A stretch of 6,632 nucleotides of DNA. Origin: Rhizobiaceae bacterium. Lineage in GTDB: Bacteria > Pseudomonadota > Alphaproteobacteria > Rhizobiales > Rhizobiaceae. This document shows positions 1 to 6,632 of this stretch, one piece after another; position 1 is the first letter of the stretch, and each line of letters starts with the position of its first letter. The position numbers and the translations under genes were made by a program. The notes beneath the pieces were generated by a model. It saw only the letters and a list, made by a program, of their open reading frames with translations, was not told where the DNA came from and did no database searches. The stretch spans positions 1-6,632 of the forward strand of contig JAGWJK010000249.1 in assembly GCA_028865845.1 (NCBI GenBank), in the 5' to 3' direction.

Positions 1-1188
1 TCCGAAACTCAAGCTGCAGAGCTGAAGGTGCTCTATGCCGGCTCCAATTTGATGGTTCCGATTCATGACGCCTACAAAAAAGAGTTCGAGAGCGGCCATC
101 CCGGCATAACGGTCAAATTTGAAGCCGTTCTTGAATATCCCGATGCCATTGCCACGACGCTGCGAGAAGCCATTGTCGGCGCCCTGCCCGATGCCGGATA
201 TTACGGGATGTCGGACGTATGTTTTCTAGCCGGGCGCGGTATTGCAAAACCTCTCGATGCAGCCATCAAGAACGATCCGGATTGGAAGAGCCTTGGCATG
301 CCGGATTCGGCACTCGAGGTGACAAAGTGCAACGGCGTCACCTACGGGATACCCTTCGCCGCATCCTATATGGTTGTTATTTTTAATAGAAACCTTGTCG
401 AGCAGGCCGGCGGCGACCCCAATCATCTTCCCAGGACATGGCCCGACATTCTTGCTCTGGCCAGGAAAATCCACAGTCCGAGCGGCGGAATAGCCTTGAA
501 CTATGAGGCGTCTTCGAGCTGGAGTTTCATGACCCTCGTTCTCAGCCAGGGCGGGACGATCCTCACAGCCGATGGAAAGGATATAGCGTTTGATTCCGAC
601 GCCGGCCTCAAGGCGCTCAGGATCGTCGCCGACATCGGCGCCGCTCGCGATCATATCGACCTTTCCAAGGCCCAACAGCGTCAGTCTTTCAATTCCGGTA
701 CCCTCGGAATCCTGATCGATTCCTCCAGTGGCCTGACCGCCTACAAGGATGCAGCCGCCGGGAAGTTCGACATTGACGTTGTGCCGTTTCCTTTGTCCGA
801 GGGCGGAAAGCTGCCAGCCTCCGGCATGGCCGGAATCCTTGTCACGGCGGATCCGCAGAAACAAAAGCTGGCGTGGGACTACATGAAGCATGCAGCTTCC
901 GTCGATGGCCAGACCGACGTCGGAAAGATGACCGGTTTCCTGCCGTTCAATATAGATGCTGTGCGGACCGCCGACAAACTCGGCACATACTATGCCGCGC
1001 GACCGGACATGAAAATTGCCGCTGAAAGTGTTGCGAACGCAACCGCGTGGCCGAGCTTTCCCGGTCCGAACGGGATAAAAATCCACCAGATCATCATCGA
1101 CTACATGCAGAAAGTCTATACCGGGAAGCTGGCCCCGGAGGCAGCGCTTCCGGCGATGGCCAGAGATACGCGCGCGTTGCTGAAGTGA
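1..1188 (+). CDS. ABC transporter substrate-binding protein, family 1 (UgpB/MalE-like), 5' end missing
   Basis: Periplasmic ligand-binding component of an ABC importer of the family 1 (carbohydrate/glycerol-phosphate) type. The reading frame is open from the first base and 395 codons are visible. The first residues (SETQAAELKVLYAGSN) look like the end of a signal peptide followed by the first beta strand of the mature protein, so only about 20-30 codons should be missing; the GTG at 28 is inside the mature domain and is not the start. Family traits seen are the early 'HPGITVKFE' strand, 'GVTYGIPFAASYMVVIFNRN' (about codons 110-130, the usual 'G..YG.P......l.YN..l' motif), the following 'PRTWPDILALARKI', and late 'MTGFLPFN'. 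No permease or ATPase for it lies in the window; they would be expected upstream. It is followed on the same strand by an M24 hydrolase. The ligand cannot be read from the sequence. Family confidence is high; the sugar-type label is inference. Confidence 0.9.
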   Translation, partial: SETQAAELKVLYAGSNLMVPIHDAYKKEFESGHPGITVKFEAVLEYPDAIATTLREAIVGALPDAGYYGMSDVCFLAGRGIAKPLDAAIKNDPDWKSLGMPDSALEVTKCNGVTYGIPFAASYMVVIFNRNLVEQAGGDPNHLPRTWPDILALARKIHSPSGGIALNYEASSSWSFMTLVLSQGGTILTADGKDIAFDSDAGLKALRIVADIGAARDHIDLSKAQQRQSFNSGTLGILIDSSSGLTAYKDAAAGKFDIDVVPFPLSEGGKLPASGMAGILVTADPQKQKLAWDYMKHAASVDGQTDVGKMTGFLPFNIDAVRTADKLGTYYAARPDMKIAAESVANATAWPSFPGPNGIKIHQIIIDYMQKVYTGKLAPEAALPAMARDTRALLK

Positions 1189-1258
1189 ACGGGCACAGAC
1201 TTATCCACCCGCCGCTGGAGCGTATCGATCGCACTTTGCAAGTGTGAGCCTGCGGCCG

Positions 1259-1277
1259 CGGCGTGGTCGCCACGCCG
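1259..1277 (+). other. GC-rich intergenic hairpin between binding-protein and M24 genes
   Basis: A perfect 8-base inverted repeat (CGGCGTGG / CCACGCCG) encloses a 3-base loop, 70 bases after the binding-protein stop and 23 bases before the M24 start codon. It is followed by GTAAAAAATC rather than a T-run, so it does not look like a standard intrinsic terminator on the + strand. Stem-loops of this kind downstream of binding-protein genes often protect the 3' end of the upstream message, which is the role inferred here. An effect on translation of the next gene is an alternative. Confidence 0.5.
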
Positions 1278-1287
1278 GTAAAAAATC

Positions 1288-1292
1288 AGGAA
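1288..1292 (+). promoter_or_regulatory. Ribosome binding site that fixes the M24 start
   Basis: AGGAA lies 8 bases before ATG 1301. The reading frame is open further upstream to GTG 1244, but those 19 extra codons would run through the GC-rich hairpin and read as a low-complexity arginine/glycine-rich stretch. The ATG at 1301 gives a 445-residue protein, close to what I recall for DddP-type proteins. Confidence 0.65.
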
Positions 1293-1300
1293 ATACCGAC

Positions 1301-2638
1301 ATGTCTCAGAATACGCCTCGCCCTGGCGAGCACTTGAATAGCGAATATGCCGGTGAAGCCGGCTGGACTGTCATCCCCGGACAATCGTCTGTCGCCGACG
1401 CCTTTCCGCCGATAGAGGTCCAGCACAAACATCGGCTGGATTGGAAGCGTTACGACCTGGATATCCAGCGTTTGCACCGATATCGGATCCGCCGGCTGCA
1501 ATCGACGATGGATGCGCACGTTTGCGACGCACTGCTGCTCTTCGATCCCGTCAACATCCGTTATGCGAGCGGCGCCCGCAACATGCAGATCTGGACGATG
1601 CGCAATCCCGGAAGATATTGCCTCGTCCTTAGAAGCGGCAAGATCATTCTCTTCGAGATGGGAGGCCGGGTTCAGCACGCCGCCGGTCTGCCGGTCATTG
1701 ATGAAGTGCGAACCGCCCAACCGTGGTTCTACTATTACGGCGGATCGGAATCCCCGGTTCATGCAGCGAATTTCGCGGCGGAAATCGCTGATATTGTAGG
1801 ATGCGACGGCAATGGAATTGTGCGACCCCGTATCTTCGTCGATCGCATCGACCGGCAGGGTCTTATCGCGCTGGAACGGACCGGATTGACCGCAACTGAT
1901 AACGCCCAGGAGCTGATGGAGCGGGCACGTTCGATAAAATCGGAAGACGAGATCGTTGCGACCCGCATGGCTATCGACGTTTGCGAAGCGGGTATAGCGC
2001 GCATCAGGCAAGAGTTGCGACCGGGCGTAACGGAACTGGCGCTCTGGTCCGAAATGCATCAAGTCAATATCGAATTGGGCGGAGAATATTTAGAGACGCG
2101 TCTTTTGACATCGGGGCTTCGCACCAATCCCTGGCATCAGGAGGCGAGCCATAAAAAGATTGAATCCGGCGAGATGGTCTCTTTCGATTGCGATCTGATT
2201 GGACCATTGGGATACGGCGCCGACCTGTCGAGAGCATTTGTCTGCGGCAACGCGCCGACCGTGGAGCAGAAAGACCTCTACCGCCGCGCCTACGACCAAA
2301 TCACCTTCAACACACAACTGCTGCAGGTCGGCGCCCCCTTCTCGGAGATCATCCGAAAAGCTCTTTATTTACCCGACGATTATCATCAGTGGCACCGCAT
2401 CGCTCATGGAAACGGGATGAGCACTGGCGAATATCCCGCGATCGGCCGCCGTCCAGGTTTTGCGGATGGCGCAATTCACCAAGGCTCCATTGAGGAGGGT
2501 ATGATCCTTTGCGTCGGGACATTCGTCGCGCGCAAGGACGGAGGCGAAGGCGTGAAGCTGGAGCACCAGCTCGTCATCCGTTCGACCGGTCCCGAACAGC
2601 TATCCTCATCGCTCTACGAGCCGGAGTTTTTCCAATAG
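1301..2638 (+). CDS. M24 (pita-bread fold) metallohydrolase, DddP/Xaa-Pro peptidase-like, with an altered metal site
   Basis: Cytoplasmic protein of 445 residues with the two-domain creatinase/prolidase layout: N-terminal domain about 1-205 and catalytic M24 domain about 206-430. The best resemblance I recognise is the DMSP lyase DddP: 'LLLFDPVNIRYASGARNMQIW' (about 78-98) and 'GGEYLETRLLTSGLRTNPW' (about 260-278) match its conserved blocks. M24 metal ligands present are D296, D298, D308, H369 and E421. The remaining glutamate, expected in the 'MILCVxxxV' strand, is G406 (codon GGG, one base from GAG). From memory, DddP has Tyr five residues before the His and an Asp in a 'CDEWP' loop; here these read W364 and 'STGEYP', with one extra residue. 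DMSP cleavage is therefore doubtful. No signal peptide. It follows a binding-protein gene on the same strand, so it probably acts on the imported compound or a derivative. Fold assignment is secure; the reaction is unknown. Confidence 0.85.
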   Translation: MSQNTPRPGEHLNSEYAGEAGWTVIPGQSSVADAFPPIEVQHKHRLDWKRYDLDIQRLHRYRIRRLQSTMDAHVCDALLLFDPVNIRYASGARNMQIWTMRNPGRYCLVLRSGKIILFEMGGRVQHAAGLPVIDEVRTAQPWFYYYGGSESPVHAANFAAEIADIVGCDGNGIVRPRIFVDRIDRQGLIALERTGLTATDNAQELMERARSIKSEDEIVATRMAIDVCEAGIARIRQELRPGVTELALWSEMHQVNIELGGEYLETRLLTSGLRTNPWHQEASHKKIESGEMVSFDCDLIGPLGYGADLSRAFVCGNAPTVEQKDLYRRAYDQITFNTQLLQVGAPFSEIIRKALYLPDDYHQWHRIAHGNGMSTGEYPAIGRRPGFADGAIHQGSIEEGMILCVGTFVARKDGGEGVKLEHQLVIRSTGPEQLSSSLYEPEFFQ

Positions 2639-2859
2639 CGAAAGGCAAGCTGAAGCTTTGAGATTATCGGAGAGGTAGGCCTCATTGAAGCGAATGATTG
2701 CGTGGCTTCTTACGGAAATATGCAGGTCTCGAAGGATATCGGACCGACAACCCTCCTGGGTATCGGGAATGCTGGGAACAAAGCCTAGATGTGTCTGTTC
2801 TGTTTGACTATACGAAAACATCCCGACAACGAGTTCGAGTTCGTGCCAATGCGATAGCG
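2639..2859. other. Convergent intergenic region without a convincing gene
   Basis: This 221-base gap separates the 3' ends of the M24 gene (+) and the LysR gene (-). Short open frames cross it on both strands, but none has a ribosome binding site, recognisable motif or clear coding character. One imperfect stem was found at 2744-2766 (CCGA-CA-ACCC, loop TCCT, GGGT-A-TCGG). It has no T-run on either strand, so it is only a weak candidate for a shared transcription end. No clear intrinsic terminator was seen for either gene. Confidence 0.4.
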
Positions 2860-3774
2860 CTATCTTGCGTCATCTCTGAAAATTCGCGCGACACTCTCCA
2901 CAACAAAGCGCAATCGATCGTCCAATGTTCGGCCACGGCGCCAGAATACAACATAGTGGTAGACCGCACCGGGCTCAAACGGTCGCGAGGACAGACCGAA
3001 ATGCCCGTATTCACGGGCGATGACCTGGTTGGTGATCGAAACGCCGATCCCGGCTGCGACGAAGCCTGCATCATGGCCGCTGGCGTCGAATTCGACGGCA
3101 ATATCCGGCTCTACGCCCATGTAGCGCAACGCGTTGATGTTCATCTGATGCGCGGAAAACTGCGGCTCGATGTCGATGAGCGGCTCGCCGACCAGGTCCT
3201 CAGCAACCACCAGTTCTTTCGCTGCAAACCGGTGCTCAGGGTGAAAAAGGCAAATGTTGCGAGCCGTGGCCACCGGCTGCCATTCGAAGATTCGTTCATC
3301 GAGCGGCAGCCGCGATATGCCGAGGTCGGCGCGTCCGTTGAGGATATGTTCAGCCGTCTGCTGGTAACTGCCGGACCGGATGTGCGCGGAATGGGACGGA
3401 TCGCGGTTGCGCAAGGCGCGGACCACCTGCGGGAGAAGCCGGAAGCAGAAGATGCCGGGAGCGGCTAGACTGATTGCGCTCGGCTCTTCCCCCTTCAGCG
3501 TGGCGACCGATCTGCCGACCCTATCGAGACTGGCAAAGCCGACCTCGATGTCGCGGTAGAGCTCCCAGGCCTGATGCGTCGGGATCAGCCGGTTCTTTTC
3601 TCTCAGAAAGAGTTTAAGCCCCAGTGCGGCCTCGAGCTGCTTGATCTGCTGACTGACAGCCGGCTGGCTGATCTTGAGTAGCCGCGCGGCATATCGCTCG
3701 GAGCCGCTTCGCAGCACTTCTCGGAGGATCTGGAGCTGGCGAAGTTTTACGTCAGCGCTGGCGAGGTCGGGCAT
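2860..3774 (-). CDS. LysR-type transcriptional regulator
   Basis: DNA-binding regulator of 304 residues, the usual LysR-family length. The winged helix-turn-helix lies at about residues 10-68 ('LRQLQILREVLRSGS', then 'AARLLKISQPAVSQQIKQLE' at 29-48, the typical LysR recognition helix). The effector domain follows from about 98 to 300, with the familiar 'GRADLGISRLP' (147-157) and 'AAGIGVSITNQ' (240-250) blocks. ATG 3774 is chosen because it leaves the normal short leader before the helix-turn-helix; the ribosome binding site is poor. The gene is divergent from the amino-acid ABC operon and convergent with the M24 gene. The 276-base divergent region contains a LysR T-N11-A palindrome, so it most likely controls the ABC operon and itself. 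Its co-inducer is probably the transported compound or a derivative; this is inference. Control of the M24 operon is possible but less favoured by geometry. Confidence 0.93.
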   Translation of the reverse strand: MPDLASADVKLRQLQILREVLRSGSERYAARLLKISQPAVSQQIKQLEAALGLKLFLREKNRLIPTHQAWELYRDIEVGFASLDRVGRSVATLKGEEPSAISLAAPGIFCFRLLPQVVRALRNRDPSHSAHIRSGSYQQTAEHILNGRADLGISRLPLDERIFEWQPVATARNICLFHPEHRFAAKELVVAEDLVGEPLIDIEPQFSAHQMNINALRYMGVEPDIAVEFDASGHDAGFVAAGIGVSITNQVIAREYGHFGLSSRPFEPGAVYHYVVFWRRGRTLDDRLRFVVESVARIFRDDAR

Positions 3775-3816
3775 GAGGTTGAACCTACAATCTGTCGCCC
3801 CAGATCATAACTCCAA

Positions 3817-3847
3817 ATTATACGCAAATTACAAGTCGATTGATCAA
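3817..3847 (-). promoter_or_regulatory. Putative promoter of the LysR gene
   Basis: Read on the minus strand there is a perfect -10 box TATAAT (3822-3817). TTGATC (3847-3842), matching the first four bases of the -35 consensus, stands 19 bases upstream. Transcription would begin near 3810 and give a leader of about 36 bases. The spacer is longer than ideal. An ATAAGCG half-site (3847-3853) touches the -35 element, which would fit autoregulation. Confidence 0.4.
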
Positions 3848-3895
3848 TAAGCGTGCACATTCGTAACCAGCGCGGTCAATTACGACAAATGCCAT

Positions 3896-3910
3896 ATAAG
3901 CCAGGCTTAT
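3896..3910. promoter_or_regulatory. Probable LysR operator (T-N11-A palindrome)
   Basis: ATAAGCC-A-GGCTTAT is a perfect 15-base palindrome with 7-base arms. It contains the LysR-family T-N11-A core (T3897, A3909) in ATAA-N7-TTAT form. It lies between the divergent LysR gene and the ABC operon, which is the classical position for the high-affinity recognition site. If the weak -35 at 3934 is used, the centre falls near -66, the usual LysR recognition-site position; that distance depends on an unproven start site. Confidence 0.6.
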
Positions 3911-3922
3911 CGAAATATTTCG
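3911..3922. repeat. Perfect 12-base palindrome abutting the operator
   Basis: CGAAATATTTCG is self-complementary over all 12 bases and begins at the base after the T-N11-A palindrome. It lies where a LysR activation site would be expected, between the recognition site and the promoter. It could be part of the LysR site or the target of a second regulator. Confidence 0.4.
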
Positions 3923-3933
3923 ACGCTTATAAA

Positions 3934-3962
3934 TTGACGTGGCCGCCAGCCCGATGTTTCCT
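3934..3962 (+). promoter_or_regulatory. Weak candidate promoter of the amino-acid ABC operon
   Basis: TTGACG (3934-3939) matches five of six bases of the -35 consensus. No good -10 box follows at 16-18 bases (TTTCCT at 3957-3962 at a 17-base spacing is poor). Promoters that depend on an activator often have one weak element, so this fits LysR activation, but the sequence alone does not establish it. The leader would be about 80 bases. Confidence 0.22.
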
Positions 3963-4050
3963 GAAGTCATCGCCAAGATTTGTTTATGCAACTCGCAGCG
4001 GCATTTGCGTACGTTCCAGCAATTTCCCTCACTATTGAGCACAAATCCCC

Positions 4051-4875
4051 ATGCGCGTCGTAGTCAAAAAGTCACATTCGTCCGTCACCGAGGCAGAAGC
4101 TGCGATTGTCGCCGAGGATATACACAAGACGCTTGGCAATCACCCAGTCCTGCGCGGTGTCAATCTTTTGGCCCGCAGCCAGGACGTGATCTCGATTCTA
4201 GGAAGCAGCGGCTCCGGCAAAAGCACGTTTCTTCGCTGCCTCAACCTCCTGGAAGTCCCCGATCGCGGCGCGGTATGGTTTCGAGGCGAGAAGCTGGATA
4301 TTCGCAATTCGACCGGAAGCGGCCGTGGGCGGATCGGTGATGCCGGTCAGGCGCAGCGCGTGCGGGCATCGCTCGGCATGGTGTTTCAGAATTTCAATCT
4401 CTGGCCTCATCGCACCGTGGTGGAGAATGTCATGGTGGGACCTAAACATGTGCTCGGCCTCAGCCATAAGGCGGCGCTCGAGCGCGCCGAACTCTACCTT
4501 CGCAAGGTTGCCATGTTTGATCGACGCGACGCACGCCCCGACCACCTTTCCGGCGGCCAGCGCCAGCGAGTAGCGATCGCCCGGGCGTTAGCGATGGAGC
4601 CGGACGTGCTGCTGTTCGATGAGCCGACCTCGGCGCTCGATCCGGAACTGATCGGCGAGGTGCTGCGGGTTATCCGCATGTTAGCCGCAGAAGGGCGGAC
4701 CATGATCATCGTCACGCACGAATTGAACTTTGCCCGCGATGTCTCCAACCGCACGCTGTTTATGCATGGCGGCCGGATCGAGGAAGAGGGCCGCACGGCG
4801 GATCTCTTTGCGCATCCGCAATCGGAGCGGCTTAGCCGCTTCCTGGGCACGCGCAGTGACAGGAGAGGGAGATGA
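4051..4875 (+). CDS. Polar amino-acid/opine ABC transporter ATP-binding protein (HisP/OccP-like)
   Basis: Cytoplasmic ATPase subunit of 274 residues that drives import through the two permeases encoded next. All nucleotide-binding motifs are intact: Walker A GSSGSGKST (51-59), Q-loop glutamine Q113 in 'VFQNFNLWPH', signature LSGGQ (166-170), Walker B 'VLLFDEP' with D190 and E191, D-loop SALD (194-197) and H-loop H223. The variable stretch at about 86-104 before 'VRASLGMVFQ' is where HisP also carries extra residues and is typical of the basic amino-acid subfamily. ATG 4051 follows an in-frame stop at 4036-4038, so it is the first possible ATG; the only purine-rich match is GAG at 4037-4039, an unusually weak and distant ribosome site. 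It overlaps the next gene by 4 bases (ATGA), indicating coupled translation. First gene of an operon divergent from a LysR regulator. Exact substrate unknown. Confidence 0.93.
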   Translation: MRVVVKKSHSSVTEAEAAIVAEDIHKTLGNHPVLRGVNLLARSQDVISILGSSGSGKSTFLRCLNLLEVPDRGAVWFRGEKLDIRNSTGSGRGRIGDAGQAQRVRASLGMVFQNFNLWPHRTVVENVMVGPKHVLGLSHKAALERAELYLRKVAMFDRRDARPDHLSGGQRQRVAIARALAMEPDVLLFDEPTSALDPELIGEVLRVIRMLAAEGRTMIIVTHELNFARDVSNRTLFMHGGRIEEEGRTADLFAHPQSERLSRFLGTRSDRRGR

Positions 4876-5531
4876 ACGGCTTCCTCGCGCAGTTTCTGGA
4901 CGGGTTGCGAACGACGGTACTGGTCGCTGCGACAAGCGGCGCCTTTGGCCTTGCAGTCGGCTTGCTGGGTGCGGCGGCGAAACTCTCGCGCTTCACGGTG
5001 CTGCGTGCCGTTGCCGACGGCTACACAACCACCATCCGCGGCCTACCTGAACTTTTGGTCATTCTGCTCTTTTATTTCGGAGGGACGGCGGCCCTGAGCG
5101 CGCTCGTCGGCACCTATGTCGAGGTTAACGCCTTCTGGGCGGGCGTCCTCAGCCTGACCATTGTCTCTGGGGCCTATGCGACGGAGATTCTTCGCGGAGC
5201 GATACAGAGCATTCCACGCGGTCAGACGGAGGCAGCGTTATCGATCGGACTTGCAGCCTGGCAGACTTGGCTGCTGGTCATCCTGCCGCAGATGGCGAGG
5301 GTCGCGCTGCCGGCTCTCTGTAATCTCTGGATCTCGCTTCTGAAGGACACCTCGCTCGTCTCGGTCGTCGGGCTTTCCGATATCATGCGGATCGCGTTTG
5401 TCGGCGCCGGTTCGACGCGCGATCCACTAAGCTTCTATCTCGCCGCTTCGGCACTTTATCTTTCCCTCACCAGCCTGTCGCTGCTGGCCTTCCACGTGCT
5501 GGAACGGCGTGTGGCCATCCAGGTTCATTGA
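4872..5531 (+). CDS. Polar amino-acid ABC transporter permease (HisQ/OccQ-like)
   Basis: Inner-membrane permease subunit of 219 residues, the normal length for this family. Hydrophobic segments lie at about 13-37, 58-80, 87-108, 133-153 and 186-208. The family block 'TIRGLPELLVILLFYFG' is at 54-70. The cytoplasmic EAA loop that contacts the ATPase starts at E120 ('EAALSIGLAAWQTWLLVILP' to P139). The ATG overlaps the ATPase stop codon, and a strong ribosome site AGGAGAGGGAG (4861-4871) runs almost up to the start. It pairs with the second permease to form the heterodimeric channel. No sign of disruption. Substrate specificity cannot be read from it. Confidence 0.93.
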   Translation: MNGFLAQFLDGLRTTVLVAATSGAFGLAVGLLGAAAKLSRFTVLRAVADGYTTTIRGLPELLVILLFYFGGTAALSALVGTYVEVNAFWAGVLSLTIVSGAYATEILRGAIQSIPRGQTEAALSIGLAAWQTWLLVILPQMARVALPALCNLWISLLKDTSLVSVVGLSDIMRIAFVGAGSTRDPLSFYLAASALYLSLTSLSLLAFHVLERRVAIQVH

Positions 5532-5540
5532 GAGCTGGCC

Positions 5541-6632
<1,092 letters not shown>

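Larger units (their letters stand above)
3847..3930. repeat. Set of ATAAGC/GCTTAT half-sites in the divergent control region
   Basis: The hexamer ATAAGC occurs at 3847-3852 and 3896-3901, and its complement GCTTAT at 3905-3910 and 3925-3930. The outer pair extends to a perfect 7-base inverted repeat (ATAAGCG at 3847-3853, CGCTTAT at 3924-3930). The two GCTTAT copies are exactly 20 bases apart, close to two helical turns. This arrangement suggests several binding sites for one dimeric or tetrameric regulator, presumably the adjacent LysR protein. Confidence 0.5.

Noticed and set aside
226..1086. Long minus-strand open frame of 286 codons
   Set aside because: It is antisense to the clearly coding binding-protein gene and shows no recognisable domain.
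1201..1209. TTATCCACC, resembling a DnaA box
   Set aside because: It is a single imperfect copy with no cluster, AT-rich unwinding region or origin gene nearby.
1244..1300. Upstream GTG start extending the M24 protein by 19 residues
   Set aside because: The extension passes through the GC-rich hairpin and reads as a basic low-complexity stretch. ATG 1301 has a proper ribosome site and gives the expected family length.
2652..2663. AAGCTGAAGCTT as a possible terminator stem
   Set aside because: The arms are 5 bases with only 2 bases between them, and no T-run follows.
2606..2821. Minus-strand open frame of 71 codons in the convergent gap
   Set aside because: It overlaps the M24 3' end, lacks a ribosome site, and its translation shows no motif I recognise.
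2698..3468. Long plus-strand open frame of 256 codons
   Set aside because: It is antisense to the intact LysR gene and has no family features; it is a by-product of GC-rich codon use in the real gene.
3928..3933. TATAAA as a -10 box for the ABC operon
   Set aside because: No -35-like sequence lies 16-18 bases upstream, and the start site would place the operator palindrome at an unusual distance.
3818..4042. Short open frames on both strands in the divergent region
   Set aside because: They run across the palindromes and promoter elements, have no ribosome sites, and resemble nothing known to me.

Overview
The window looks like a chromosome or large-replicon segment from an alphaproteobacterium, most likely a rhizobial/agrobacterial lineage. 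The DNA is GC-rich, nearly all coding, and devoted to ABC uptake systems with a LysR regulator, which is typical of Rhizobiales. The placement rests on gene content and protein flavour only; no marker gene is present. No RNA gene, mobile element, CRISPR array or replication origin was seen.

Left part (1-2638, + strand): the 3' part of a family 1 (sugar/glycerol-phosphate type) ABC substrate-binding protein is followed after 112 bases by an M24-fold metallohydrolase. This enzyme resembles the DMSP lyase DddP more than ordinary prolidases. It keeps most of the dinuclear metal site, but a glycine stands where a metal-binding glutamate is expected, and active-site positions recalled for DddP differ. 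The two genes are probably the end of an uptake-plus-degradation operon whose permease and ATPase genes would lie upstream of the window. A GC-rich hairpin sits in the gap between them.

Middle (2639-4050): a short convergent gap without a convincing gene, then a minus-strand LysR-type regulator. Next comes a 276-base divergent control region. It holds a perfect ATAA-N7-TTAT palindrome of LysR T-N11-A type, an abutting perfect 12-base palindrome, further copies of the same half-site, and a good -10 box for the regulator gene.

Right part (4051-6632, + strand): a polar (basic) amino-acid/opine type ABC operon in the order ATPase, permease, permease, periplasmic binding protein. The first three genes overlap or nearly touch. 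The binding protein comes last, behind a 95-base gap with a second hairpin and its own strong ribosome binding site, and is cut by the window end. The visible part of the binding protein has the paired cysteines of the HisJ/LAO/OccT group, so a basic amino acid or an opine derived from one is the best guess for the ligand. The divergent LysR protein is the natural candidate regulator of this operon, responding to its substrate or a product of it.
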